Shown here piece after piece: positions 20,281 to 31,197 of a DNA stretch of 64,000 nucleotides. Location of the stretch: the NCBI GenBank assembly GCA_039881045.1, contig JAYWVB010000002.1, forward strand, positions 1,116,001 to 1,180,000, given 5' to 3'. Made by a program: the position numbers and the translations under genes. The number at the start of each line of letters is the position of its first letter. Position 1 is the stretch's first letter. The notes below the pieces were generated by a model. The model ran no database searches. It saw nothing but the letters and a program-made list of their open reading frames with translations, and was not told where the DNA came from. This DNA is from Chaetomium olivaceum. Taxonomy: Eukaryota > Ascomycota > Sordariomycetes > Sordariales > Chaetomiaceae.

Positions 20281-23200
20281 TTAAGCGCTCTGCTCGAGCT
20301 CAGCCAGAATCTTCTCACCCTTCTCCCGCGCCGACGCAAAGTCACCAACCATGTAGAAGGCACCCTCGGGAAGGTCGTCGCCCTCACCAGCCAGGATGGA
20401 CTTGAACGAGTTGATCGTGTCCTTGAGGTCGACGAGCTTGCCCTCGATACCAGTGAAGACCTGGGCGACAGTGAAGGGCTGGCTCAGGAAACGCTGGATC
20501 TTACGGGCGCGCTCGACGGTAAGCTTGTCGGCTTCCGACAGTTCGTCCATACCGAGAATGGCAATGATATCCTGCAGGGACTTGTACTCCTGGAGGATCT
20601 GCTGGACGCGCGAGGCGATGTCGTAGTGCTCCTGGCCGACAATACGGGGGTCGAGCATACGGGACTTGGAGTCGAGAGGGTCGACGGCGGGGTAGATACC
20701 CAACTCGGAGATACCACGGGACAAGACAGTGGTGGCGTCCAAATGGGCGAAGGTGGTGGCGGGCGCAGGATCAGTCAAATCGTCAGCGGGGACGTAGACG
20801 GCCTGGACGGAAGTAATGGAGCCCTTCTTGGTGGTGGTAATACGCTCTTGCATACCACCCATGTCGACGGCGAGAGTGGGTTGGTAACCGACGGCAGAGG
20901 GGATACGACCCAGAAGGGCAGACACCTCGGAACCGGCCTGGGTGAAACGGAAAATGTTGTCGATGAAGAGAAGCACTGTTCCAGGTTAGCGTCTTGAGCA
21001 ATATTGTGTATTTCTGAAAGTCATTTTGCTCACCATCCTGGCCCTCTTCATCACGGAAATACTCGGCAACAGTTAACTTTTGTATGGCATGAGATGTTAG
21101 CTAGTTGTCGCAAGCAGATGTAAGTGATTGAGAGAAGATAAGTGCTATAGTGCTGATTTCAGTAGGGAGAGCTTCTTCTGGTGTCGCGGCGTGTTATTGT
21201 GTCTCGTCAACGCCCCAGTCGGAGTCAAATGACTTGTCACAGGCGGCGCAATGATGCTTCTTGGAGGCCTTGGACTGTTTGCGGACAGCGGCTCTCGCGA
21301 CAGCGGGCTTGGACGGCGGCAGCTTGATGATGCCAGCACTGCGATCCTTGTGGGGTTGACTGAGGAGATGCTTGTCGAGCGCCGCTTGGCTTTGCAGCGA
21401 CAGATCGCAGGTGGCGCAGCGGAAGCGCTGGGCTGAGATGGTCCTCTCCCTTGTCCCGGCAGCCGTCTCGTTGACTCGGTCTCGGTTCTTGTGCGTCCAC
21501 TCGAATTTGTCTTCACGCTGCTTCTTCATGAAGGCCTCGGGGTCCGCTGCACGACGCGAAGCCCTATGTCGTTGGCTCCTAAGCAGCGCCAGCTCGTGCG
21601 CTCTCTTGACGCGGGCAGCAGCAATGACTTCAAGCTGCTCTGGGCTCAACGACAGATCGCCACGGAGAGCCTCTCTCAGGGGATGATGGGTGCAGAGGGG
21701 TGCCCAGCTGACAGACTCGCGTGGCCATAACACCAGGTCTTGAAACAGATAGTCTGTCCTCATCTTGATGATGGCGTGAAGCCGGATGGCGTGAAGCCGG
21801 ATGGCGAAGTATTCCTCGAGGCCGAGGAAACGAGCCCGAACTGCTGGCACTACACCAGCAGAAGGGAGCGGCGTCCAGCACAGCATGCCGATCGAGGACA
21901 CACGGTAGCTCTTCCCGAACGCCGCCTCGACAAGCTCAGGTAATGTGCTGTAGTTTGGTGTGTATATCTTTATCCTAGTGAAGACACCGCCAGTCGCATC
22001 GGTGCCCGAGCCAATGTAGAGCATGCATGGCAAGTCGTCGTGTTCCATCAGCACGGCATAGATGGCCCACAACTTGTCATCTGACGTCGGTCGAGGGAGT
22101 GAAAGAACTCGACTGAGGGCGGCTCAGGGGAGGCCAGGACGTCACCAAGCGTCGGTGGGAATGAAAGGGGAGAGCTGGCGGATACTCCGTCGTATGTGTC
22201 GCGCTCGCGAAAGAAAGTGCTCAGCTCTGGGTTGAGGAACGTCGGGCTCACGTCCATGGTGAGTAGGGCATGGACGGCTGCATCGATCGAGCTCTCGAGC
22301 TCGACGTCTTCGACGCCCACAACAGCGGTAACGCTGTCCACGAAAAGAGAGGATTCGGGCATGATGGCCTCGAACAGAACGGACAAGACGAGGACAATGA
22401 AGAGCGAGCGACGGGGTGGACAAGAGCAGAACGTGGACAGGACGAGATGAGCGGAGAGGCCGAGGTACACTCCATCTTGGGCAACACCCAGGCCGAGTCA
22501 CTGACTCTCCAGGCAGCACCTGAATCTCAAGACCTCATGGCAAGAGCAACCGAGTCCGATGGGAAAGAACGGTGAAGCAAAAGGGGAAGCAATGAAGAAA
22601 GATGGGGCAACTTACACCGGTAAGGGCGACACGGGCACGGGCTCCGGGGGGCTCGTTCATCTGACCGAAGACAAGGGCGACCTTGGACTCGCCGTCGAGC
22701 TGAATGACGGAGGTCTCCTGCATTTCGTGGTACAGATCGTTACCCTCACGGGTACGCTCGCCGACACCGGTGAAGACGGAGTAACCACCGTGGGCCTTGG
22801 CGATGTTGTTGATGAGCTCCTGAATGAAGACGGTCTTGCCGACACCGGCACCACCGAAGAGACCAATCTTTCCACCACGAGCGTAGGGGGCGAGCAGATC
22901 CACGACCTTGATACCCGTCACCAGAATCTCAGCGGTGGTCGACTGGTCAACGAACTCGGGGGCCTCGGCGTGAATGGGCAGGAACTTGTCAGTCTTGATG
23001 GGCCCACGCTCGTCGATCGGGTCACCGGTGACGTTCATGATACGGCCGAGAGTGGCAGGGCCGACACTAGACGTCATCCGTGTCAGCTAATGCCCACGCT
23101 CGTCGACATTTCCTTCCTCTCCAGTGTTTCAACTCACGGGATGGTGATGGGAGCACCAGTGTCAGCAGCCTTGGCACCACGAACCAGACCCTCAGTACCT

Positions 23201-23891
23201 AGATATCCCGTTTAGAAGACCCTTCTCTCAAAGTGGCGCATGGTGGGGGGGACCAACCGTCCATGGCAATGCACCTCACGACGTTCTCGCCGAGATGTTG
23301 CTACGTCGGGTGGTCAGCACACTAGATTGAAACAGCTGGCGGGGGAAAATCTTGGCATACCGAAACCTCGAGCACGAGCTTCTGGCCATTGTTGGTGGTC
23401 TCAAGGGCGTTAAGAATGGGGGGGAGCTTGTCGGTATCGAACTTGACTGTCGACGGCGTCAGCTGCATGCGACCGGGAGCTGCCTGGTCAGGCACATGTT
23501 GAAGGGCCACAGAGCTACTAACCATCGACGACGGCACCTGTTGGGTTTGCGCGGTTAGCCAAGCCCAGCGAAACAATTTTCCCGAACCACCCCGGGGGGG
23601 CACACGACGGCACGTCGAGTCGAGGGAGCTTACCGATGACCTGGTAGATCTTGCCATCACCGACACCGGATGTGCTGGCGAACCTGCTGAGGGCGGGGGC
23701 CCGGAAGTTGAGGCTGGCCGGACGAACGGCGCGACGAGTTGCCGCGGCGAACGACGGACGGGCTGTCCGGGCAAAGGCGGAAATGCCGCTGCGCGAGGGG
23801 GAAAAGGCTTTGCATCAGTATCAATTGGACTCAATTGGCGCACCCCCCACTTGGGAGTTCGGTTTCCCGGCGACTACTCACTCTTGAACAT
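20281..23891 (-). CDS. ATP2: Mitochondrial F1 ATP synthase subunit beta
   Basis: This is the catalytic beta subunit of mitochondrial ATP synthase. The model is complement(join(20281..20975, 21034..21076, 22616..23066, 23138..23198, 23258..23300, 23361..23446, 23523..23537, 23634..23807, 23882..23891)), 525 residues; every junction is in phase. Landmarks are a presequence (RTARPSFAAATRRAVRP), QHLGENVVRCIAMDGTEGLV, Walker A FGGAGVGKT, the PAVDPLDSKS signature and an ELEQSA end. Introns 1 to 6 and 8 are short (51-96 nt). Intron 7 (21077-22615) is 1,539 nt and contains a nested GIY-YIG gene. Exon 3 is only 15 nt and exon 1 only 10 nt. The first junction is the least certain: the acceptor used here adds six residues (TFSPSR) relative to what I expect for the family, and the nearby CGCAG acceptor would not keep frame. 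It is convergent with the Zn2Cys6 gene. Confidence 0.95.
21145..22362 (-). pseudogene. Intron-nested GIY-YIG nuclease-like gene with two C2H2 fingers, two frameshifts as assembled
   Basis: Three frames join into one protein of about 405 residues. Frame one starts at the ATG at 22362 (MPESSLFVDSV) and runs to about 22110. Frame two, to about 21216, holds the GIY-YIG core: AIYAV and LYIGSGT, an Arg in GVFTRIKIY, then CWTPLPSAG and a Glu in FLGLEEYFA. Numbering from the Leu codon at 22072, these are Tyr5, Tyr19, Arg33 and Glu86, matching the order and rough spacing of the catalytic residues in the family. Next comes a Lys/Arg/Glu-rich linker and a C-X2-C-X12-H-X5-H finger (RCATCDLSL...KHLLSQPH). 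Frame three, 21215-21145, completes a second finger with the same spacing if one G of the 21213-21216 run is extra. I recall similar C2H2 plus GIY-YIG-like proteins as a repeated family in filamentous fungi, but cannot check it. It could be a decayed gene, or intact with two consensus errors. Confidence 0.7.
21770..21806. repeat. 15-bp tandem repeat inside the GIY-YIG gene
   Basis: Unit GATGGCGTGAAGCCG occurs twice in full and about half again. Being a multiple of three, it duplicates an RLHAI peptide without breaking the frame, just after the catalytic Glu region. Confidence 0.85.
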
Positions 23892-24603
23892 CGTGCCGAT
23901 GATGAAGGGCGGACTTGAGACGGTGGATGTGCAGTGAGGAAAGTTGGCGGCTCGGGGGAGGTGGAAGAAAACGGGTTCGAAAATCTCTCGACGAGCTTTC
24001 GGCTAGGAGCTGCGGAGCTCCAATTTTCCACGTGACTTATACTGTTGTTTTGGGAAAACAAGTGGGTGGGCCTCGGACCCCAGCCTTTGCCGTCCAACTT
24101 GCAACTTCAGTCGCTGTTTTCTTGAATTTCGAGAGAGATTTGCCGACAGAATCTTTTGCTCGAGGGTTGGATTTACGACGTTTGAATGTGCTAGCTTTCT
24201 CTAGTAGGACCTGAGCTTGCTTACTACTGCTGCCACATTACCCCATCCGAAGTCGATATAGAGAATTTCTCCATTTAATGGACTGCATGCACCACCCTGC
24301 ACCATTTTTGTTGCTGTTGAAACGGCCCACCGGGAGGTCCCGGGTCGGGCCTCGACTTGAGGACGCCATCATCACGGCCCAGCTGCTTGCTTATTGGACG
24401 GGGACAAGTGTCATTTTTGCTGGCAATTCCTAAAATCCTGCAAACTGCATCGGAAAGGCAGCATTCAAACCATCTGAACACATCCCTTCCTTTTTTTACC
24501 CCGCTCGATCTTCCTTTTTGAGCACACAAACGCACGCTAAGAATAAGATGGATACAACAATATCTCTCGCTGTCCACACTGTCCCAAGTTTCCAGTTCCT
24601 AGT
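23892..24603. other. Intergenic region between ATP2 start and GLC3 3' end
   Basis: About 710 bases: ATP2 promoter and leader on one side, GLC3 3' region on the other. Both genes run on the minus strand. No extra gene was seen. Confidence 0.6.
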
Positions 24604-27080
24604 TTACTGCTGCAACACCCTTGATTCCGGTGCCAGAATCTAGACGGATTAGCATGCTGCAAAAATGAAGGGATCGAGAGTCGACTTACAAAAGCAGTTC
24701 GGCACGGGACATACACATGCGTGCAGTTCTTTCGGCCGTTCCACTCGAGCGGCTGCGTGAAGAAGCGGGTGCTTTCATCCAGACGACAGAAGCCGCCGTG
24801 GTCTTTGGTGTCCGAATCCAGCACAATGCGGTAGGTGCCGGCCTCCTCGATGCCGATGCGGTAGTCGGTAAAGCTCTGGGTCGGGTGGAAGTTGAAGACA
24901 AACACCAGCCCGGCCCGCTCAAAAACAACTACCTTGTCGCCTTCGTGCTTGAGCGAGATGAAGGCCTGGGGTGCGTGCAGCCAGCCGTACTTGCCCTCGG
25001 TGACGTTCATGGAGCGGTCGAAGTTGTTGAGGAACTGGTAGCGCAGCAGGGAGTCCTCGGTCAAGTTCAGCTGCCGCCGGGCGTACCAGAACGAGTTCTG
25101 GTTGCCCTCACGCGGGAAGTCGAGCCACTCCGGGTGACCGAACTCGTTGCCCTCGAAGTTGAGGTAGCCCTCGCCGCCTAGGGCGTGCGTCAGGAGGCGG
25201 ATCAGCTTGTGCAGCGCCATGCCGCGGTCGATGACGGGCGTCAGGGGCGTGAGCGTCGACATGTTGCTGTAGAGCTCGGCGTCGCAGAGGTGCATCATGA
25301 GCGACTTGTCGCCGACCAGACTGTAAAAGGTTAGCGAAGCGCACCCAAGAGTAGTGCTGGTAGACTCACGCTTGATCGTGGCTCTCGGCGTAAGCGATCG
25401 TCTTCTCTCCGTGACGGCGGTTGGTCAGCGTAAAGCAAATATTGCCGATATCCCAGTCCTCGTCCTTCTTCTCTTTCAGGATCTTGATCCACATGTCGGG
25501 AATGGCCATGGCCAGTCTGTAGTCGAACCCAACACCGCCCAGAGACAGCGGCAGGCACAGTGCCGGCATCCCCGAGACATCCTCGGCCACGGTGATGACA
25601 TCTGGGTACAGTTCATGGAGCATCTCGTTGGCGATCATGAGGTAGACCACCGCCTCCTCGTCGACACCGGCACCAAAGTACTCGTGGTAGCCGCCGGAGA
25701 AGCCACTATAGATGTTAGCCCGGTACGCAACACTTACTAACATTGAAGAAAAACTCACGTTCCAATGCCGTGGTGCGTGTAAAGCATGCTAGTGACACCA
25801 TCAAACCGGAAGCCGTCGAATTGGTACTCGTCCATCCAGAATCGCAGGTTGCTCAGCAAGAACCGCATGACTTCGTGATGGCCATAGTTGAACAGCCGGC
25901 TATCCCAGAGCTCGTGCCTGCCCTTGGCGCCCGCGTGGAAGTACTGATGATCAGTTCCGTCGAACTCGTTGATCCCGTCCAGCACGTTCTTGGACGCATG
26001 GCTGTGCACCACGTCGAGCAGAACCACCAATCCCAAACTGTGCGCCACATCCACCAGCTCCTTCAAATCCTCAGGCTCGCCGTAGCGGCTGCTGGCGGCG
26101 AAGAAGTTGTTCACCTGATAACCAAAACTGGCATAGTACGCGTGCTCCATGATGGCCATGAGCTGGATGGCGTTGTAGCCCAGGCTCTTGATGCGCGGGA
26201 GCATGTTCTTGGTGAACTCCTTGTAGGTGGTGACACGCAGCTCCGGGGACGAGATGCCGACGTGGGCCTCGTAGATGCGCAGGCTGGCTGGCTTCTGCGG
26301 CCTCGTGTGTTTGAAGGAGTACCGGTCCGCGGCCGGCGGGTTCCAGAAGCGGGCATCGTACGCGGGCGAGACGGCTATGTCTTGAGTGACATAGTTGATC
26401 CAGGCGGGCAGCCTGTCGACCCATTCCGCCGTGGGCAGTTCGAGGGTAATCTGGGCACGTTAGGTTGGATATCATAATAAGGGGGTGTGTGCTTTACCTT
26501 GATCTTGGAGTTGTGAGGGATGGCCGGCTTGCCGCCGACGGGGGGAACAGTAATTTCAAAAACGCCGTACTCGTTCTTCTTCATAGGGTGGGAGTTCTTG
26601 TCCCATTTGTCTAGAAATGTTAGAAGGTGATTCCCATATCAGTTGCCCATATAACCTACTGAAGTCGCCGATAAGAGAAGCCTGAACGGCGTTGGGCGCC
26701 CACTCTCTGTAGACAATACTGCCGTCCTGCTTCACGCGGAGCCCAAAAAGTTCCGACCCCTGAGACGGTTAGCGGGTGCGCAGACGGAAACTGAGATGGA
26801 CTGGACGTACCTTGCTGAATTTGTCCAAACCGCCCTCCGTCTCATCGATTCGCTTGATCCAATCTTGGGCTTTGGCGAAGCGTCGCTTGAGTGAGTCCTG
26901 GAAAGGCTCCAGCCAAGGGTCAAGCTTTATCACTCCTGTTTTGGAGTCAGTCTCGGGTTATGATATCAAGCACTGGGGGCTGCGGGGCATCAGACCGGTG
27001 CCATCCCGAGGAATACCATCATCAGCCACCTTGGCACCACCCACCAAGGTGTTGGACGAATTCTCAGCGATGGGATCCAT
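24604..27080 (-). CDS. GLC3: 1,4-alpha-glucan branching enzyme (glycogen branching)
   Basis: Glycogen branching enzyme cuts alpha-1,4 chains and re-attaches them in alpha-1,6 linkage. The model is complement(join(24604..24639, 24690..25320, 25370..25705, 25759..26450, 26498..26610, 26660..26759, 26811..26935, 26996..27080)), 705 residues, with all phases consistent. The N-terminal CBM48 region has DPWLEPFQDSLKRRF and VYREWAPNAVQASLIGDFN. The GH13 catalytic motifs are DVVHSHASKNVLDGINEFDG (region I), GFRFDGVTSMLY (II, nucleophile Asp), AEDVSGMPAL (III, acid Glu) and ESHDQALVGDK (IV). The C-terminal beta domain ends in CRTAF plus a short last exon ILAPESRVLQQ. The first intron has two candidate donors 21 nt apart (GTCTGA, used here, or GTATTC), both in the same phase. 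It shares a divergent promoter with MCX1. Confidence 0.95.
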
Positions 27081-28557
27081 TCCAGTAGAGGTTGGTTTGG
27101 GTGAGTAGTTTTTTGGTCTTGGTTCCGGATTCTTGGTATCTCGGTGTTCAAGATAGATGCCGTGTCCTGCTGTTGATTGCTGTTGGCAGGGGCAATTCCC
27201 GCAGATTCTGCTGGACCCAGATGATGCTGACCTCAATGGATAAAGACAAGAATCGATGTTTACTTTGAGGGAAGGAATGTGATGACTCTGGAAGCGGGGC
27301 GATAAAAATACGAAAATGACGGTCACACCGTTGAGTACCTGGAGCTACCTATGTATCTCTGCTTCGGCTAGACGCGAGCTTGCCCGATGAGCTTTTGGGA
27401 TGGCATGCATGTAAATGTTAGATTACATCATGGGCTTTCTGCGGTCCAACCGAACCCAATCTTCTCCCGACAGGAGCTCCAAGGGGCAACTTTGGTGCCC
27501 AAAATAAGAGCCGTTAGCGGCTACCTGCCGCTTTGCCCCCTGCGCCGTCCGCAAGTTGGTCTGCCAACTTCGGGTTCCAGGGGTGCTCAGCTCCTGAACC
27601 GCCTTATCGCAGATGTGACGACGGAGGATAAGACGATGGGATCTCTCGGCGGTTCGGGGCGGCTCTCCCTGTAGTTAATATTTTGGCGAAGGGGAGATGA
27701 CTTTGACTGATTTGATCTTATGGACCTCTGGAAGCTCATGTCTAATTTAATAATGATATTGGGACGAAAAAAAATGAACAAAAAGACACCCAACCACCTA
27801 GGTACACCTCAACATCCATCCTCTAATCGGGTCGACCCCTCTTGTGAAGGCGACAAAACTGGTGGGGTTGTGCTGCGTACCTAACGAGGGGCCGCAAGCT
27901 GATGATTGGATCAGCTGGAGAGCTTCAGTGGACCCCTGTGATGGACTTCCATGTAGCGAGGGACGGGAGCTCTGGCCCAGCACCGTATGGGCAAAAAGAG
28001 CCGCCGGACTCCCAGTGTAGAAGCTTGTGTTAGAGGAACAAAATAAAGGTTAACCGAAAGCCTAAAGAGCTCTTTGTACTCTATTTACATTTCTTTTGCT
28101 CTGTTCCCATTTTTTCTTATTCATCTTCCCTATCGCTTTTTCTTTTATTGTTTTATTAAGTCTTTTACTCTGTTTCCATTCTTCTTATCCTTTTTTCCTA
28201 CTTCGCTCGTATCTCTCTCTTCTTTTGTTGGTTTATTATTTGTTTTACACGGACTTATTTTCTCTTGGAGTTCGGCTTTTTTTGGCCAGAGGGTGCCAAG
28301 TGTACAGGAGGAGGTTCTGGCCCAGGGCCCCGCACCGTACCCCAGCGCCGCCTGCCATCGGCTGCCTATCGGTGCCATCGTCTAACACCGAGCTCGAGCA
28401 AAGGCATGTGGCGCAACCGTCTTCCGCCGCTCGGCTCCCCCAGGATTCCGAAACAATCCCAGGGAACTCCGCCTCTTGAGCTTTACCTCGAACAGGACAG
28501 CTGAGAAGTACCCGATTGCTCCCATCCCTTGAGCATGATCACCGACCGATAGCGACG
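27081..28557. promoter_or_regulatory. Divergent promoter region GLC3 / MCX1 with long pyrimidine tract
   Basis: About 1.5 kb between outward-facing genes. A strongly T/C-rich stretch spans about 28075-28260, as often seen upstream of fungal start sites. A small inverted repeat (AAGTTGG-TCTG-CCAACTT) lies at about 27553-27570. I see no coding gene. Confidence 0.5.
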
Positions 28558-30406
28558 ATGTCGGTCTTTGTACGGCCCCGAGCGCCGACGCGCGCAGCCA
28601 TCTTCCGAATCGCCCGCCTCCGGCACCCCGCTTACTCGACATCGAGTATCCGCCTCTCGGCCCCGCGCCGGTCGAATTACTTCAATTCCGGGTACAGCAG
28701 TAGCTATGACCCCAACCAGGAAACGGGGCGCGGTCCCATCTTCAACAAACACACGTTTGGCGTCCCGCAATTCTATCCGCGGGACCTGAAGAGGAGGGTG
28801 GATGATTACGTCGTGGGCCAGGATCGGGCGAAGAAGACAATATGCTCTGTCATCTTCAACCATTACCAGGGTCTACGGCGGCGCCAGAACCACGAGATGC
28901 AAGACCAGCGTCTGCGGGAGAAGCTCCAGAGGCAGAAGTATGCCCAGGACCAGGAGGCTTTTGAGAATGCGGGTTACAACAGCACCCGCACGCATCCAGT
29001 CGAAGGTGGGCGGTGGCCCTCGCGTCGTTCTGCATTTACCGTGGGATCTCGGCGACAGGCTGATAATGACTTTGCTATTGAAGACGAATATCCGGGGCAC
29101 CACGAAGCGGTCGGGGGGACGTATAAGATTCCGGACAGTCTGTACGAACCCCCGGTCGACGACTTCTACATAACTGAAGACTTCGCCGCGCCAGAGCATG
29201 TCAAGATCGATAAGAGCAATCTGCTTCTGATCGGACCAACTGGCGTGGGGAAGACGTATATACTCGAGTGGGTCGGCCATATCAATTGTTCCCAACATGT
29301 GCTGATCCTGCCGTAGGACTCTGAGCAAGAAGCTCAACGTGCCATTCACTATCAGTGACTGCAACTCGTTTACACAAGCCGGATACATCGGACAGGATGT
29401 CGAGTCATGCATCGAACGATTGCTCATCGAGGCCAACTACGACATTAAAGCCGCGGAGCATGGAATTATCGTGCTAGATGAGTTTGATAAGATTGCGAAA
29501 CGTGAGACAGTCAATGGCAGAGATGTAGGCGGCGAAGGCGTACAGCAAGCCCTATTGAAGCTTGTCGAAGGAACCAAGGTCACGATAAACATTAAGGACC
29601 AACGCCAATCCCGCACAACAAACAACCCGCCTAGCGGTTATGGGCCGTCGAACCCGCAATCGACTCCTCCCGCCGGCAAGGTCGACCAGTATACCATCGA
29701 CACTACAAACATCCTCTTCGTCTTCTGTGGTGCCTTTGTCGGGCTGGACAAGACGGTCCTCCGGAGAGTCGCCAAGCCCTCCATTGGCTTTGGCTCCGAG
29801 GTCCGCGGGCGCAGCGCCTCCATGTCTGGCAGCAAAGACATCCTCCCTCCCGAGATGTACAGCCACCTCCCGCACCAACCAGTCTTCACTAGCGGACCCC
29901 CAGTCACCGGGTTCACCCCGCTCGACCTCACCACGCCCGCCGACCTGCAAGCCTACGGTTTCATCCCGGAGCTGATCGGCCGACTACACAACATCTGCGC
30001 ACTCACCCCGCTTTCCCTCGACGAGCTGTACCGCATCCTGACCGAACCGCGCAACAGCCTCGTGGCCCAGTATACCGCCTTATTCGAAACCTACCCGAGC
30101 AAGCTCGCCTTTACGCGCCGCGCGCTGACGGCCATCGCCGAGCGCGCCGCCAAGAACGAGACGGGCGCCCGTGGGCTCAAGATGGAGATGGAGCGTGTCC
30201 TGGCCGATCCCATGTATGACGCCCCCACCCCCTACGTCCTGATCACGGAGGGGTGTGTCCACGGGACTGAGAAGGCCGGGTACTGGGGCAAGGATGGGAG
30301 ATTGGAGATGGAGCGGCGCATGAGGGAGGAGGATGAACGGGAGGCGGGCGGGGAGCATGAGACTGCGTTTGAGCGGTTTAGGGAGGCGGGATTGAGTGGT
30401 GCGTGA
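28558..30406 (+). CDS. MCX1: Mitochondrial ClpX-type AAA+ unfoldase
   Basis: The model is join(28558..29267, 29317..30406), 599 residues. An Arg-rich presequence (VRPRAPTRAAIFRIARLRHP) suggests import into mitochondria. The ClpX core has the Walker A loop GPTGVGKTYI, the pore-loop region AGYIGQDVESC, Walker B IIVLDEFDKI, and KPSIGFGSE with a C-terminal small domain (IPELIGRLHNICALTPL). The N-terminal C4 zinc-binding domain of bacterial ClpX is not seen, as in yeast Mcx1. Compared with bacterial ClpX there is a Gln/Arg-rich insert of about 100 residues before Walker A. Yeast Mcx1 acts without ClpP, for example in haem biosynthesis; whether ClpP exists in this fungus cannot be told here. The intron interrupts the codon after YIL and keeps phase. 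Confidence 0.92.
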
Positions 30407-31197
30407 GGATGATGAGGTGCGGTTCTTTTTACGGGGGATTGAATTTCATTAGTTATGGGGAGGCGTTTGGGTACTGTACCGAGGCGGGGCTTCCAGTTTT
30501 CAGTTTGGTACTTGCTTCTGAAAGGGTTGGAATGGGTTTTGGCGCATTGATATATATTGGCATGGTTGCCCCTGAGCTGTGTTCAGACTGGGCTCTTGGT
30601 GGGGTGTACTTCAGTTCAGCAAGCAAGCAGCATGGCATTTGGACTTATATAGCAACTTGGAATGCATCATTGGTGGGCCGTAGATTATACAGCCTTTTAT
30701 TATCAACAATGGACATTTAATCCGATGATTGTGTTCAGCTTGTCTGTCTTTGTAAACGTTGAGATGGCCTCTTGCTTGGGCTCATTGCATCATAGCTTGG
30801 TGGGGCAGCGGGATCGGAGCTTGCACCCAAGGGGAAAAATTGAGGGGCGATAACTCGGTCACTAAGGTAACTTATTCAGCGCTGCAACATCCCACCATCC
30901 CGCGTTCGAGAGCCCGTTCGAGAGCTGCGTCGCGCATTCCCACGGCTCTGCTCAATATCTCTCATACTCGCAGCTTGTCTTCGTGCCCCTGACACCAACC
31001 TCCAAACAACGAAACCACGAACTCAACACCCGAAACGAGTCAGCCAATGCAACCACCCCGCCTCCGCAACTGAGCCCCTCCAGACCAAACGACGACGATC
31101 TCCTCCCCAACCAAACAACAACCCCTCCACCTCCAAAACAACGAAACCCCAATAAGCAAGCACCCCCAAGTCCAAAACGAAAACGCACCCTCCAAAA
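30407..31197. other. Intergenic region between MCX1 and CIA1
   Basis: About 790 bases with the MCX1 3' end and CIA1 promoter. The 100 bases before the CIA1 start are C/A-rich (CAACC-type). No gene was seen. Confidence 0.6.

Larger units (their letters stand above)
21077..22615 (-). mobile_element. Large spliceosomal intron of ATP2 carrying a GIY-YIG endonuclease gene (candidate mobile intron)
   Basis: The intron interrupts ATP2 between the conserved VALTG and LTVAEYF. It starts GTAAGT and ends CATACAAAAG, with a GCTAAC branch site about 20 nt before the 3' end, so the borders are those of a normal fungal spliceosomal intron. At 1,539 nt it is more than fifteen times the other ATP2 introns. 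A same-strand gene with a GIY-YIG domain and zinc fingers fills about 22362-21145. Size, gene content and a site in a highly conserved coding sequence fit a homing-type element. Mobility is an inference; nothing in the window shows movement. Confidence 0.75.

Noticed and set aside
20197..20997. Long plus-strand open frame opposite ATP2
   Set aside because: It mirrors the coding bias of the last ATP2 exon and has no protein-like motif of its own.
21077..22615. Group I intron interpretation of the large ATP2 intron
   Set aside because: The exon does end in T and the intron in G, but the GTAAGT donor, GCTAAC branch site and AG acceptor are complete spliceosomal signals, and I saw no conserved group I core.
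22559..23215. Plus-strand open frame opposite ATP2 exons 6 and 7
   Set aside because: Antisense shadow of conserved F1-beta coding sequence.
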